Below, in pieces: positions 1-6,057 of a stretch of 7,510 bases of DNA. Each line of letters begins with the position of its first letter. Position 1 is the first letter of the stretch. The DNA comes from Nitrososphaeraceae archaeon (lineage in GTDB: Archaea > Thermoproteota > Nitrososphaeria > Nitrososphaerales > Nitrososphaeraceae). The notes beneath the pieces were generated by a model, which saw nothing but the letters and a program-made list of their open reading frames with translations, was not told where the DNA came from and did no database searches. The DNA is taken from NCBI GenBank assembly GCA_021155845.1, contig JAJNBK010000170.1, positions 1 through 7,510 of the forward strand, given 5' to 3'. Both the position numbers and the translations under genes were made by a program.

Positions 1-27
1 TATTCACTCATAGGTAGATAAAAAATA

Positions 28-897
28 ATGAAGATCGCACGAATAAAGAATGAGACGATAGGTGAGACGTATGCCATTGTTTCTGAGGACGAAAAGAGAA
101 TAATCACAAAATCGGAGATCCAAGAACAAACAGGCATTCCTATTCCTCCTCGCATTAAGGAATTTATGTTTGAAGGTTGGTTAGGTGAAGTAAATGAACA
201 TCAAGGGAAATTGCAATATACTCACAGAATTGAAGATGTTGGACTGTTAGCTCCTCTACCTAATCCATCCAAGATAATTTGTCTCGCCTTTAACTATTAT
301 GATCATGCCAAAGACGCAGGATTAACACCTTCTGATGAACCCGTAATATTTATGAAACCAAGGACTACATTAAATCCTCCCTTTAGCGACATTATTTGCC
401 CTTCGTTTGTTAAGCGTTTAGATTACGAAGCAGAAATTGCTGCAATAATAGGAAAGGATATTAAAAAGGTATCGGTAGAGCATGCGCTTGATTCTGTTTT
501 TGGATATATGATTTTACACGATGTGTCTGCAAGAGATATCCAGTTCAAAGACAAACAATTCACGCGAGGAAAGAGTATTGATACTTTTGCGCCATGTGGT
601 CCTTGGATAACAACTAAAGACGAAATAGAGGATCCGCAGAACTTAAAGATCATCACCAAGGTTAATGGAGAAATGCGACAGAATTCATCTAGTATAAATA
701 TGGTAATACCTATAAAGAAGATAATTTCGAGTTTGAGTACGCTTATGACAATAGAAGCTGGGGACATAATATCAACGGGAACTCCAGCAGGCGTAGCAAT
801 GTCCATGAAGGAACCAAAGTATCTAAAAGATGACGACATTGTTGAAATTTCTATAGAAAGGCTCGGTAGGATTAGAAATCGCATTGTATTTCAATAA
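28..897 (+). CDS. Fumarylacetoacetate hydrolase (FAH) family protein
   Basis: Soluble metal-dependent enzyme of the FAH superfamily, whose members hydrolyse, hydrate or decarboxylate 2-keto acids (fumarylpyruvate hydrolase, 2-hydroxyhepta-2,4-diene-1,7-dioate isomerase, sugar-acid dehydratases, oxaloacetate decarboxylase). The 289 residues match the usual length. A variable N-terminal domain covers about 1-75 and the catalytic fold about 80-289. Visible family marks are LDYEAEIAAIIGK at 131-143, carrying the expected Mg/Mn ligands E134 and E136; HDVSARD at 164-170 with the third ligand D165; the FTRGKS/FAPCGPW segment at 178-193; and STGTPAGVA at 249-257. The ATG at 28 is preceded by AT-rich sequence with a weak AGGTAG about 11 bases away. 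The gene ends in tandem stops, TAA then TGA. No pathway partner for ring cleavage is in view, so the substrate cannot be given. Family call is firm; the reaction is not. Confidence 0.93.
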   Translation: MKIARIKNETIGETYAIVSEDEKRIITKSEIQEQTGIPIPPRIKEFMFEGWLGEVNEHQGKLQYTHRIEDVGLLAPLPNPSKIICLAFNYYDHAKDAGLTPSDEPVIFMKPRTTLNPPFSDIICPSFVKRLDYEAEIAAIIGKDIKKVSVEHALDSVFGYMILHDVSARDIQFKDKQFTRGKSIDTFAPCGPWITTKDEIEDPQNLKIITKVNGEMRQNSSSINMVIPIKKIISSLSTLMTIEAGDIISTGTPAGVAMSMKEPKYLKDDDIVEISIERLGRIRNRIVFQ

Positions 898-990
898 TGA
901 GGAAAATTAGAGACGCAGAGAATAGAAGTCAATGAAGATCCATCTTGTCTTGAGTGTGAGAATAATATAGTGATGCTAACTTTTGCCAAG

Positions 991-1010
991 ATAAATAATA
1001 AAAATAAATA
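991..1010 (-). terminator. T-rich tract after the small minus-strand gene
   Basis: Read on the minus strand, this is an oligo-T-rich stretch with a run of five T residues and several runs of three. It lies about 23 bases beyond the stop of the small gene at 1033-1257. Archaeal RNA polymerase terminates at such U-rich tracts without needing a hairpin. It also falls in the convergent gap after the FAH gene. This is seen as base composition only; termination is inferred. Confidence 0.4.
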
Positions 1011-1032
1011 TCTCCTTCATGCCTATTTAATA

Positions 1033-1257
1033 CTACTTTTGGCTATCTTTCATATCCTTTATTTTACTTAATCTAATCACTTCCTTTTCTAATAATCTTG
1101 CATAATATACATAACATTCAACTAATTTACCTCTAATATTTTTAAAACTGTCTACTATTTGCCTCTGTTCTGCACTTTGTTCGTTTATGGTTTGTATAAG
1201 TTGATCTATTTCATTAGAATTGCGAGAAAAGTCTTTTGTATTGAACCATCTTGTCAT
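1033..1257 (-). CDS. Small helical protein of unknown function
   Basis: A 74-residue protein I do not recognise. It is charged and predicted by eye to be almost wholly helical from about residue 14 to 70. It is rich in Q, E, K, I and L with heptad-like spacing (IDQLIQTINEQ, then LVECYVYYARLLEKEVIRL), which suggests a coiled coil or two-helix bundle. There is no signal peptide, membrane segment or metal motif; the single Cys is C48. The ATG start at 1257 is the only good one, and a box A-like CTTATTTG lies about 25-32 bases upstream, consistent with a leaderless mRNA. It is divergent from the flavoprotein at 1348 with about 90 bases between them. Being a real gene is supported by the promoter, the clean ATG and the protein-like composition; the function is unknown. 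Confidence 0.6.
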   Translation of the reverse strand: MTRWFNTKDFSRNSNEIDQLIQTINEQSAEQRQIVDSFKNIRGKLVECYVYYARLLEKEVIRLSKIKDMKDSQK

Positions 1258-1280
1258 TATTTAATAAAGCATTTACTTTC

Positions 1281-1289
1281 CAAATAAGA
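1281..1289 (-). promoter_or_regulatory. Box A (TATA)-like element for the small helical gene
   Basis: On the minus strand this reads close to TCTTATTTG, an approximate match to the archaeal TATA box. It is centred about 28 bases before the ATG at 1257, the spacing expected for a transcript starting at or beside the start codon. The match is weak. Confidence 0.35.
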
Positions 1290-1310
1290 TTACGTATCTA
1301 CACGATAACA

Positions 1311-1321
1311 ATATATTTATT
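1311..1321 (+). promoter_or_regulatory. Box A (TATA) promoter of the flavoprotein gene
   Basis: ATATATTTATT is a good archaeal TATA box, centred about 32 bases before the ATG at 1348. Transcription would start a few bases before the start codon, giving a very short leader that could still include the GAGG at 1339-1342. It lies in the 90-base divergent gap shared with the small gene on the other strand. Confidence 0.5.
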
Positions 1322-1347
1322 TAGCATAAATTGAATTTGAGGATTGT

Positions 1348-2157
1348 ATGGTAGTTGACAATAAGGGAGCGGTAACTTATGTCCGTGTACTCAAGGAAGA
1401 CCTTGTTATCATTCGTGTAACACCTTCTGACGGTCCTGTTCCAGAATTCAAAGCTGGCCAATTTGTTACTTTGGGAACTTATCTACCAGCCGAAGGGAAG
1501 ATAATACGACGGGCATACTCTATTGCTTCTCCACCGGAACAAAAAAAACATTTTGAATTGCTTATTAGATGGGTACGAAAACCTGTTCCAGGTCGACTCA
1601 CCACTGACTTGTTCAATAAAAAAGAAGGCGACGAAATCTTTTGGGTCAAACCCGTTGGAATATTTACTATTAATGAAAAGATGCATGATGGATCGCCTGA
1701 TAACAGAAGAATGGTTATGATAGGAGGCGGTACAGGTTTGGCACCTTTTATAGCATATTCATTACATCTAAAATCAATTGGAAGTAAGCGTGAGGTAATT
1801 GTCTTGCACGGAGCAAGTTACGTCGATGAACTAAGTTATCGAGAACTATTAACGGATTTGGAAGAAGACAGCTTAGATAAAGGAAAGGATAAATGGAATT
1901 TCCGGTATAGAGCAAGCATCAGCAGGCCCCAAGAATGGTTCAATAGAACATGGAGTGGTCAGAAAGGAATAGACCGATCACCCCTGGAAGAACTAGTCGG
2001 CGAAAAAATAACACCAGAAAATACTTCATTTTATGTATGCGGATGGCAGGGTACTGTAGATGGTGCACTTGATTACTTGGTTCCAAAGGGTTTTGTTACT
2101 GAACGAAATAAGAGAAAAGATGGAAGCTATGACGTAAAGTTCGAATCTTATGGATAA
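1348..2157 (+). CDS. Ferredoxin-NADP reductase-type FAD/NAD(P)H oxidoreductase
   Basis: Cytosolic flavoprotein of the ferredoxin-NADP+ reductase superfamily, expected to move electrons between NAD(P)H and a one-electron carrier such as ferredoxin or flavodoxin. An N-terminal FAD-binding beta barrel (about 1-110) holds the flavin motif RRAYSIAS at 54-61 (RxYS core) and a GRLTTDLF phosphate-binding stretch at 82-89. The NAD(P)-binding Rossmann domain (about 120-269) begins with MIGGGTGLAPF at 124-134 and carries the late YVCGWQGT motif at 229-236, whose Cys-Gly pair normally approaches the nicotinamide. Length (269) fits bacterial Fpr-like enzymes. The ATG at 1348 has GAGG five bases upstream and a TATA box at 1311-1321. 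No ferredoxin gene is adjacent, so the partner is unknown. It may support reductive biosynthesis, for example reducing the [4Fe-4S] cluster of the nearby radical SAM enzyme, but this is speculation. Confidence 0.9.
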   Translation: MVVDNKGAVTYVRVLKEDLVIIRVTPSDGPVPEFKAGQFVTLGTYLPAEGKIIRRAYSIASPPEQKKHFELLIRWVRKPVPGRLTTDLFNKKEGDEIFWVKPVGIFTINEKMHDGSPDNRRMVMIGGGTGLAPFIAYSLHLKSIGSKREVIVLHGASYVDELSYRELLTDLEEDSLDKGKDKWNFRYRASISRPQEWFNRTWSGQKGIDRSPLEELVGEKITPENTSFYVCGWQGTVDGALDYLVPKGFVTERNKRKDGSYDVKFESYG

Positions 2158-2184
2158 ATTACGTTCTTTTTTCATTTTTAAAGC

Positions 2185-2192
2185 CTTATATC
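2185..2192 (+). promoter_or_regulatory. Box A-like element before the 110-residue gene
   Basis: CTTATATC is a TATA-like sequence centred about 27 bases before the ATG at 2216, fitting a leaderless transcript. A second AT-rich stretch, TTTTTAAA, lies at 2175-2182 and could be the real element instead. It lies in the 58-base gap after the flavoprotein gene and suggests the small gene can be transcribed on its own. Confidence 0.4.
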
Positions 2193-2215
2193 ATGGAAAC
2201 GTCGACAACTAATGT

Positions 2216-2548
2216 ATGAAATTTGAATTTGAAGAATTCTCAACAGTAGAAGATGTTTTTCTTTACCTAGTGTCAGTTGCACCATATATGAAACAGGTTC
2301 TACCTGTCAGCTCCTATAAGGGCTATGTGTTTTCCATTGTCCCTTTGACGCCACTTTCGGGAGATGTACTCATGATGATTTATACAAAAGGTAAGATAGA
2401 GCCAGGAATGATAGAATTTGACATTTCGACTAAGAAATATAAAATAGTCTCAGCAGTAGAACGAGCGGATAAAAATTACTTTATCATTTTGACACCTAAA
2501 AATGCAACTATTGCAGACAGTGCAATCCAGTATTTGGAATCTAAATAA
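2216..2548 (+). CDS. Small conserved-looking protein of unknown function
   Basis: A 110-residue protein I do not recognise. It looks like a compact alpha/beta fold. An N-terminal helix (about 10-30, VEDVFLYLVSVAPYMKQVL) is followed by a series of short alternating beta strands (GYVFSIVPL at 36-44, DVLMMIYTKG at 50-59, MIEFDI at 65-70, YKIVSAVER at 75-83, NYFIILTP at 87-94) and a C-terminal helix (about 98-109). There is no cysteine, no signal peptide and no membrane span; the hydrophobic stretches are short and strand-like. The ATG at 2216 follows a TATA-like box by about 27 bases and lacks a Shine-Dalgarno sequence. It is convergent with the radical SAM gene, whose stop is only 30 bases away. 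Position after the flavoprotein gene is the sole functional hint. Confidence 0.7.
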   Translation: MKFEFEEFSTVEDVFLYLVSVAPYMKQVLPVSSYKGYVFSIVPLTPLSGDVLMMIYTKGKIEPGMIEFDISTKKYKIVSAVERADKNYFIILTPKNATIADSAIQYLESK

Positions 2549-2552
2549 TAAA

Positions 2553-2575
2553 TGTAATAATTGAAAAAAATTACA
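2553..2575. terminator. Convergent terminator between the small gene and the radical SAM gene
   Basis: This 30-base convergent gap holds the perfect inverted repeat TGTAAT (2553-2558) and ATTACA (2570-2575) around an A-rich loop. An alternative inner pairing is TAATT with AATTA. On the minus strand the region reads as a run of seven T residues just past the radical SAM stop, a typical archaeal U-tract terminator. In the plus direction only TTTT (2577-2580) follows. It is strongest as a terminator for the minus-strand gene. Confidence 0.5.
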
Positions 2576-2578
2576 GTT

Positions 2579-4153
2579 TTAGAGACGCGGTGGTACTGGT
2601 GCTGTCACTGATCTCTGTCTGGTGTACCTATCAACAATATCCTCAGGGATCTGCCCATCAAAGAGATCTTTCGATAATCCTCGAAGATATCTCATTATAG
2701 CCCAAGTTCCAGCCTTTATTAAGCCGGCCATGAATAGTTTCATTGCAGGACCATATGTCTTATTTCTTATAATTATAGGAATTATATCGTTGATTACCCA
2801 TAAGTTGTGTTGCCAACATTTCCAGAATAAAGTAAATTGTGCTTCATTTAAGTTTCCAAAGTGCATTGAATTCTTTTCTGAAAAATCTTGATAAAGTAGT
2901 GGCGCAACTAAACCTCTCATATTCATTTCTCTGAAATCCTCAATCAGATCTATTGTATACTGCGTCTCATCGGGCGTTTCATCTGGCCATCCTATAATAA
3001 GAGTCAGTGCGGGAAACCAATGATTTTCGTTTAGAATTTTACAACCTTCTCTTACTACCGCACCCCACTCCTCTGGCTGATATGGCTTGGTCTTTACGCC
3101 TAGATGTTTTTTGACCATTCTCGGCGCTACTGTCTCTACTCCTAAATTTGTGGCAAGCCATCTTCCACTTGCATCCATATTGTTGACTGCTGAAAGATTC
3201 TTGATAAGGTCAGGTGAAGACGTCACAGCTGATAATGTCATATGAGTTGTTCCAACAAAATTTGCGCCCACAGATTTTAATCCTTTCCACACATCCAATA
3301 TTGCATCAGAATTTGGAATGAAATTCTTGTTGTCACATCCATAAAGGAGCATCTCATCTGACTGAAGCCAAATAGAATCAAAGCCATATTTCAAATTAAT
3401 CTTAGCCTCCGTCTGAAGCCTATCCAATGGTATATCTTTCTTTGAACGTTTGTTGACATCACAAAAGTCACAGCCCCTTCCACAGCCACGCATTGCTTCG
3501 ATCAATGAATTTATCGTCGGCCCTCTTATCAGAGGAATATTGTCAATATTTCTAACGAATGTGTGCAATAATTCTGGTGCATCATCTGCCTCTAGATCAT
3601 GAAAAAGGTCCAATGCAAGTTCATCAGCCTCGCCAATCACAACTGTATCAATTCCATGGATCTTCATTCTGTCAGGCTTAGCCAATTCCCATGAACCATT
3701 TCCACCGACGACGACTTTAAAGTCATACTTCTTTTTTAATTGTATAATCGAAGCACACATCTTCTTAAATTTCATAGCAACGTAAGACAGTTTTTCTGGA
3801 GACATTGTTGTAGTAACTGGTGCCATACCTAGTGGATCCATTACATTAATACCCACCACTTTTGTATCTGATCCTATACATTTATCAAGCATCTCTGGAT
3901 GAGCAAGGAAAATATCTTCACGCTTGTATTCTTTCAAAAGGGCTCCTTCAATCCGTCTTAATCCACATTGGGCAACCTTAACCTCTCCGGTACTTTTGTC
4001 GGTCTCGACGCTTGGACAAAATAATTTATCGAAGACAAATTCAGGCACTAGTTCATAAGGTCCGCATGCAATGAATCCGTAAAGGAAGTTTCCTCTATAA
4101 TTGGTCATCAGACTGCGGTCCGCTGTTAAAACTATATGTCTACCAGCCGCCAT
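2579..4153 (-). CDS. Radical SAM enzyme with N-terminal cobalamin-binding-like domain (candidate lipid-modifying or GDGT ring synthase type)
   Basis: A 524-residue radical SAM enzyme. The [4Fe-4S]/SAM-binding motif CGRGCDFC (C224, C228, C231; CX3CX2C) opens the TIM-barrel domain (about 215-460). Before it, residues about 95-185 form a Rossmann-like region with VVGINVMDPLG (99-109), KVVVGGNGSWEL (146-157) and VVIGEADEL (171-179), the layout of B12-binding radical SAM proteins; a DxHxxG cobalamin-ligand motif is not seen. The first 35 residues (LTADRSLM, then YGFIACGP) and the C-terminal third (about 460-524) are family-specific. Known relatives of this broad type in archaea include the tetraether GDGT ring synthases (Grs) of Sulfolobus, and Thaumarchaeota make the ring-bearing lipid crenarchaeol, so Grs-like work on membrane lipids is possible but unproved. 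The ATG at 4153 follows an in-frame stop closely, so the start is well fixed. A TATA box lies at 4191-4200. Catalytic class firm, substrate inferred. Confidence 0.88.
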   Translation of the reverse strand: MAAGRHIVLTADRSLMTNYRGNFLYGFIACGPYELVPEFVFDKLFCPSVETDKSTGEVKVAQCGLRRIEGALLKEYKREDIFLAHPEMLDKCIGSDTKVVGINVMDPLGMAPVTTTMSPEKLSYVAMKFKKMCASIIQLKKKYDFKVVVGGNGSWELAKPDRMKIHGIDTVVIGEADELALDLFHDLEADDAPELLHTFVRNIDNIPLIRGPTINSLIEAMRGCGRGCDFCDVNKRSKKDIPLDRLQTEAKINLKYGFDSIWLQSDEMLLYGCDNKNFIPNSDAILDVWKGLKSVGANFVGTTHMTLSAVTSSPDLIKNLSAVNNMDASGRWLATNLGVETVAPRMVKKHLGVKTKPYQPEEWGAVVREGCKILNENHWFPALTLIIGWPDETPDETQYTIDLIEDFREMNMRGLVAPLLYQDFSEKNSMHFGNLNEAQFTLFWKCWQHNLWVINDIIPIIIRNKTYGPAMKLFMAGLIKAGTWAIMRYLRGLSKDLFDGQIPEDIVDRYTRQRSVTAPVPPRL

Positions 4154-4190
4154 TTCTATTCTGTATCCTCTGCATTTCCTCTACAGATTC

Positions 4191-4200
4191 GATATAAATC
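4191..4200 (-). promoter_or_regulatory. Box A (TATA) promoter of the radical SAM gene
   Basis: On the minus strand this reads GATTTATATC, a good archaeal TATA box centred about 42 bases before the ATG at 4153. The transcript would start near 4168-4170 with a leader of about 15 bases. A GAGGATA at 4164-4170 lies at the very 5' end of that leader, too far from the ATG to be a convincing ribosome site. The promoter separates this gene from the upstream Nudix gene, so the two need not be co-transcribed. Confidence 0.5.
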
Positions 4201-4204
4201 TATT

Positions 4205-4226
4205 ACCATAACGTTTCTACTATGGT
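4205..4226. repeat. Nested inverted repeats between Nudix and radical SAM genes
   Basis: ACCATA (4205-4210) and TATGGT (4221-4226) form a 6-base-pair stem with a 10-base loop. A second pair, CTACAGA (4181-4187) with TCTGTAG (4226-4232), spans the radical SAM TATA box at 4191-4200. The outer pair could mark an operator around that promoter, and the inner hairpin could end the Nudix transcript. Arms are short, so chance is a real alternative. Confidence 0.3.
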
Positions 4227-4250
4227 CTGTAGGTTATCCAGTTTAATTAA

Positions 4251-4673
4251 TCAATAGAGACCTTTTCTGTGACCTCTAACCAGTATGGACTTGAGCTGTC
4301 GATGGTCAAGAATACACAAAGCATCTGAAAATTTTACCCATTTATAGTCATCGTGTTCTTTTGAGATGGTTACATTCCTAGTAGTCGTAGTTGCAAAATA
4401 AAATCTGACCTCCTTTTCTGATTTCATCCCATCAGCTTTGAAATAAGAATAATGGATTCTACCTATATATGATTGAATATACAAACATACTAGTCCTGTT
4501 TCTTCGAATACTTCTCTTATTAGGGTCTGTATTTCTGTCTCCCCTTTTTCTTTATGTCCCTGTGGAAAACCCCAAAACCCTCTTCTATTTTTCAGGAGTA
4601 AAAATTCAGATTCTGCATTTTCCACGGAAGTGCAATATCTTATAACTGCCCCAATAGACTGCTCAAGTGCCAC
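4251..4673 (-). CDS. Nudix hydrolase, Ap4A hydrolase (bis(5'-nucleosyl)-tetraphosphatase) type
   Basis: A 140-residue single-domain Nudix hydrolase. The full Nudix box GX5EX7REUXEEXGU is intact at 39-61 (GHKEKGE at 39-45, then REVFEETGL at 53-61), including the metal-binding REVFEE core. The lead-in GFWGFPQGHKEKGE resembles NUDT2-like asymmetric Ap4A hydrolases, which clear stress-related dinucleotides in the cytosol; other nucleotide diphosphates remain possible. Y74 to F77 and the late EHDDYKWVKFSDA (about 105-117) fit the second half of the fold. The start is GTG at 4673. No in-frame ATG lies nearby, the fold begins at once (SIGAVIRY), and a TATA-like element at 4701-4710 sits about 28-37 bases upstream, which would give a leaderless GTG transcript. 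It is followed by the radical SAM gene after 97 bases. Family call is firm. Confidence 0.93.
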   Translation of the reverse strand: MALEQSIGAVIRYCTSVENAESEFLLLKNRRGFWGFPQGHKEKGETEIQTLIREVFEETGLVCLYIQSYIGRIHYSYFKADGMKSEKEVRFYFATTTTRNVTISKEHDDYKWVKFSDALCILDHRQLKSILVRGHRKGLY

Positions 4674-4700
4674 GCTATATCAATACTGAGAAATTAGGAT

Positions 4701-4710
4701 AATTATAATA
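4701..4710 (-). promoter_or_regulatory. Box A-like element for the Nudix gene
   Basis: On the minus strand this reads TATTATAATT, centred about 33 bases before the GTG at 4673, at the distance expected for transcription beginning at or just before the start codon. It shares a short divergent gap with the tRNA promoter. Confidence 0.45.
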
Positions 4711-4730
4711 TTGTTACTTTATCTTAAACG

Positions 4731-4739
4731 TATTAATAT
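4731..4739 (+). promoter_or_regulatory. Box A (TATA) promoter of the tRNA-Ala gene
   Basis: TATTAATAT is centred 30 bases before the first base of the tRNA, the usual spacing between box A and start site in archaea. CTTAAACG just upstream may extend the element. Confidence 0.5.
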
Positions 4740-4764
4740 CCTAATAAAACTGTTGATTAATGCA

Positions 4765-4838
4765 GGGCCGGTCGTCTAGTCTGGTAGGATACGGCATTGG
4801 CATTGCTGAGGTCGTGGGTTCGAATCCCACCCGGTCCA
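4765..4838 (+). tRNA. tRNA-Ala (anticodon GGC)
   Basis: A 74-base uninterrupted cloverleaf. The acceptor stem GGGCCGG (4765-4771) pairs with CCGGTCC (4831-4837), giving a G3-U70 wobble, the classic alanine identity element. The D stem is GTCT/GGAT. The anticodon stem CGGCA/TGCTG (one G-U) closes the seven-base loop TTGGCAT with anticodon GGC at 4799-4801, U33 before it and A37 after. The variable loop has five bases. The T stem GTGGG/CCCAC closes TTCGAAT. The discriminator is A73 (4838). CCA is not encoded and must be added by the nucleotidyltransferase. There is no intron. A tRNA-Pro(TGG) reading was considered because TTGG is in the loop, but it breaks the anticodon stem. A short T-rich stretch (TCTTTT, 4841-4846) may end the transcript. 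Confidence 0.95.
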
Positions 4839-4868
4839 AATCTTTTGCATATTTAATCAATATTGAAT

Positions 4869-5322
4869 TTAAATACTAAAAATCTCCTTGATTTTGAAGG
4901 CCACTCGACGTTTATGTATAATTTGGTAAATTCTAAATACAGATTTGGTTTTTGAATCATAACCTATTTTTACTATATGTCTAAAGGTTTCTAATTTAGA
5001 GTTTACAATAATATTTCCTATACCTTCATTTTTCTCCTTAATTTTGTCCATTATTTTTTTAGGAAGATACATAGGAAAAATATATGATCTTGCATACGCT
5101 AATCTTTCGCCGGTATTTTTATTGATAATACATATCTGTCTTTTGATCAACTCAGGAGTTTCTTTTTGTTTTAAAATTTTTACTTCGGTTTTGGAGTTAG
5201 TCAATATACTCAATATTTGCTCTATTGTTCCAGTTTCCGAGATCGGCTTTGCATTCCAGCTCGGCTATCTTCTCTAAGATATACCATCCAAAATCTTTTA
5301 TAGTTACTGAAACAACAACCAA
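4869..5322 (-). pseudogene. Chorismate pyruvate-lyase-like protein (UbiC-like / former DUF98 family), probably frameshifted
   Basis: The open frame 4869-5213 gives 114 residues resembling the chorismate lyase-like family, which removes pyruvate from chorismate to give 4-hydroxybenzoate. Visible marks are IKRQICIINKNTGERLAYAR, with the ARS segment whose Arg (residue 42 of this frame) may bind the carboxylates; IGNIIVNSKLETFR; and a C-terminal FKIKEIF whose Glu matches the catalytic Glu position. However, the TTG at 5213 lies inside the fold. The same frame continues upstream through ETGTIEQIL, the expected first family motif, to a stop at 5265-5267. A different frame upstream encodes FGWYILEKIAELECK, a typical N-terminal helix, starting from a TTG at 5322. 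Joining them needs removal of one base near 5247 and gives about 150 residues, near family length. It is therefore either a young pseudogene or a sequence error. It follows the UbiA-like gene by 34 bases. Confidence 0.65.
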
Positions 5323-5355
5323 TTATTTTTTTACAATAATATACAGAATTAAAAA

Positions 5356-6057
5356 CTATCTGGCTACCAATCTAATAACAACCAAGATGGTACTAAAAAC
5401 TATTGTTCCTAAACTAACTATTTTAAGTCTAGTTTCGAGTTTTTTCATTCTGTTTTTGTGACGTCCATTTCTTCTCAATTCTTTATATGGTCTAGATGTT
5501 CTAATTTCGATATAACTTTCCAGACCTGCGATTAAACATACAATTAGTGATAAGATTCCAATGGAATTAGTTTGCATAATAAATCCCGCCAGTACTGGTA
5601 ATACTCCCCAAGAAACTGCGAACCAGAAGTTATTATGAAAAAATCCTTTGAACAGTTCCAAATTATATGCAAAAACAAAAAATCCTTCTAGTATGGCAAC
5701 TATGGAAAGTAGTGGTACATAAAAAATTATATAATAAACTCCAATAGTATATGCAACGGTTAGACCTGAAATTGTTAACAACCATAATTGTCGTTTGTTG
5801 AGGTAATTCCCCCATGGCTTAGTTTTGGAGCCCAAGACATCAGCGGCATGTGCTGACAGTCCTAGTGCTAGAGCATAAATAACAGATAGAGCAATAACTC
5901 TTTCCCACAATACGATAGGAGAGAGCAGAGAACCGATTATTGTAAAGGATATGCACATGCCTGTATATGGAAGAAATAGCATTCCTATAAAAATACGAAA
6001 CTTTATAGGCCCGAATTTAGGCACAAACCACTCATTTAAACGGGTATCTTTATTCAA
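5356..6057 (-). CDS. UbiA-like polytopic membrane protein (putative prenyltransferase)
   Basis: A 233-residue integral membrane protein with about seven hydrophobic spans (for example 23-43, 49-68, 90-108, 111-130, 144-160, 166-181, 213-231) in a UbiA-like arrangement. UbiA enzymes join a polyprenyl diphosphate to an aromatic acid within the membrane. The first motif region reads GLSAHAADVLGSK (66-78), with only one Asp where the canonical NDxxD has two. The second region is YNLELF (131-136) followed by SWGVLPVLAGF (149-159), a characteristic UbiA-like ending. The Asp-rich metal sites are thus poor and activity is uncertain. A longer frame opens at 6162, but its first 35 codons only retranslate the methyltransferase gene. 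The better start is TTG at 6057, whose TTGA overlaps the preceding TGA, implying translational coupling. It lies between methyltransferase and lyase genes in one operon. Confidence 0.6.
   Translation of the reverse strand: MNKDTRLNEWFVPKFGPIKFRIFIGMLFLPYTGMCISFTIIGSLLSPIVLWERVIALSVIYALALGLSAHAADVLGSKTKPWGNYLNKRQLWLLTISGLTVAYTIGVYYIIFYVPLLSIVAILEGFFVFAYNLELFKGFFHNNFWFAVSWGVLPVLAGFIMQTNSIGILSLIVCLIAGLESYIEIRTSRPYKELRRNGRHKNRMKKLETRLKIVSLGTIVFSTILVVIRLVAR

Noticed and set aside
423..884. Long minus-strand frame of 153 codons inside the FAH gene
   Set aside because: It is antisense to a well-matched FAH-family gene and has low-complexity Ser/Ile-rich composition typical of a shadow frame.
4765..4838. 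tRNA-Pro(TGG) reading of the tRNA, or an integration site at its 3' end
   Set aside because: The TGG reading breaks the anticodon stem and puts C at position 37, while GGC gives a proper loop and the G3-U70 pair. No second copy of the tRNA 3' end was seen in the window, so no attachment site is supported.
5044..5461. Plus-strand frames of 77 and 78 codons across the lyase and its upstream gap
   Set aside because: They are antisense to the lyase and UbiA-like genes, have Phe/Ile/Leu-rich shadow composition, and show no promoter or ribosome site.
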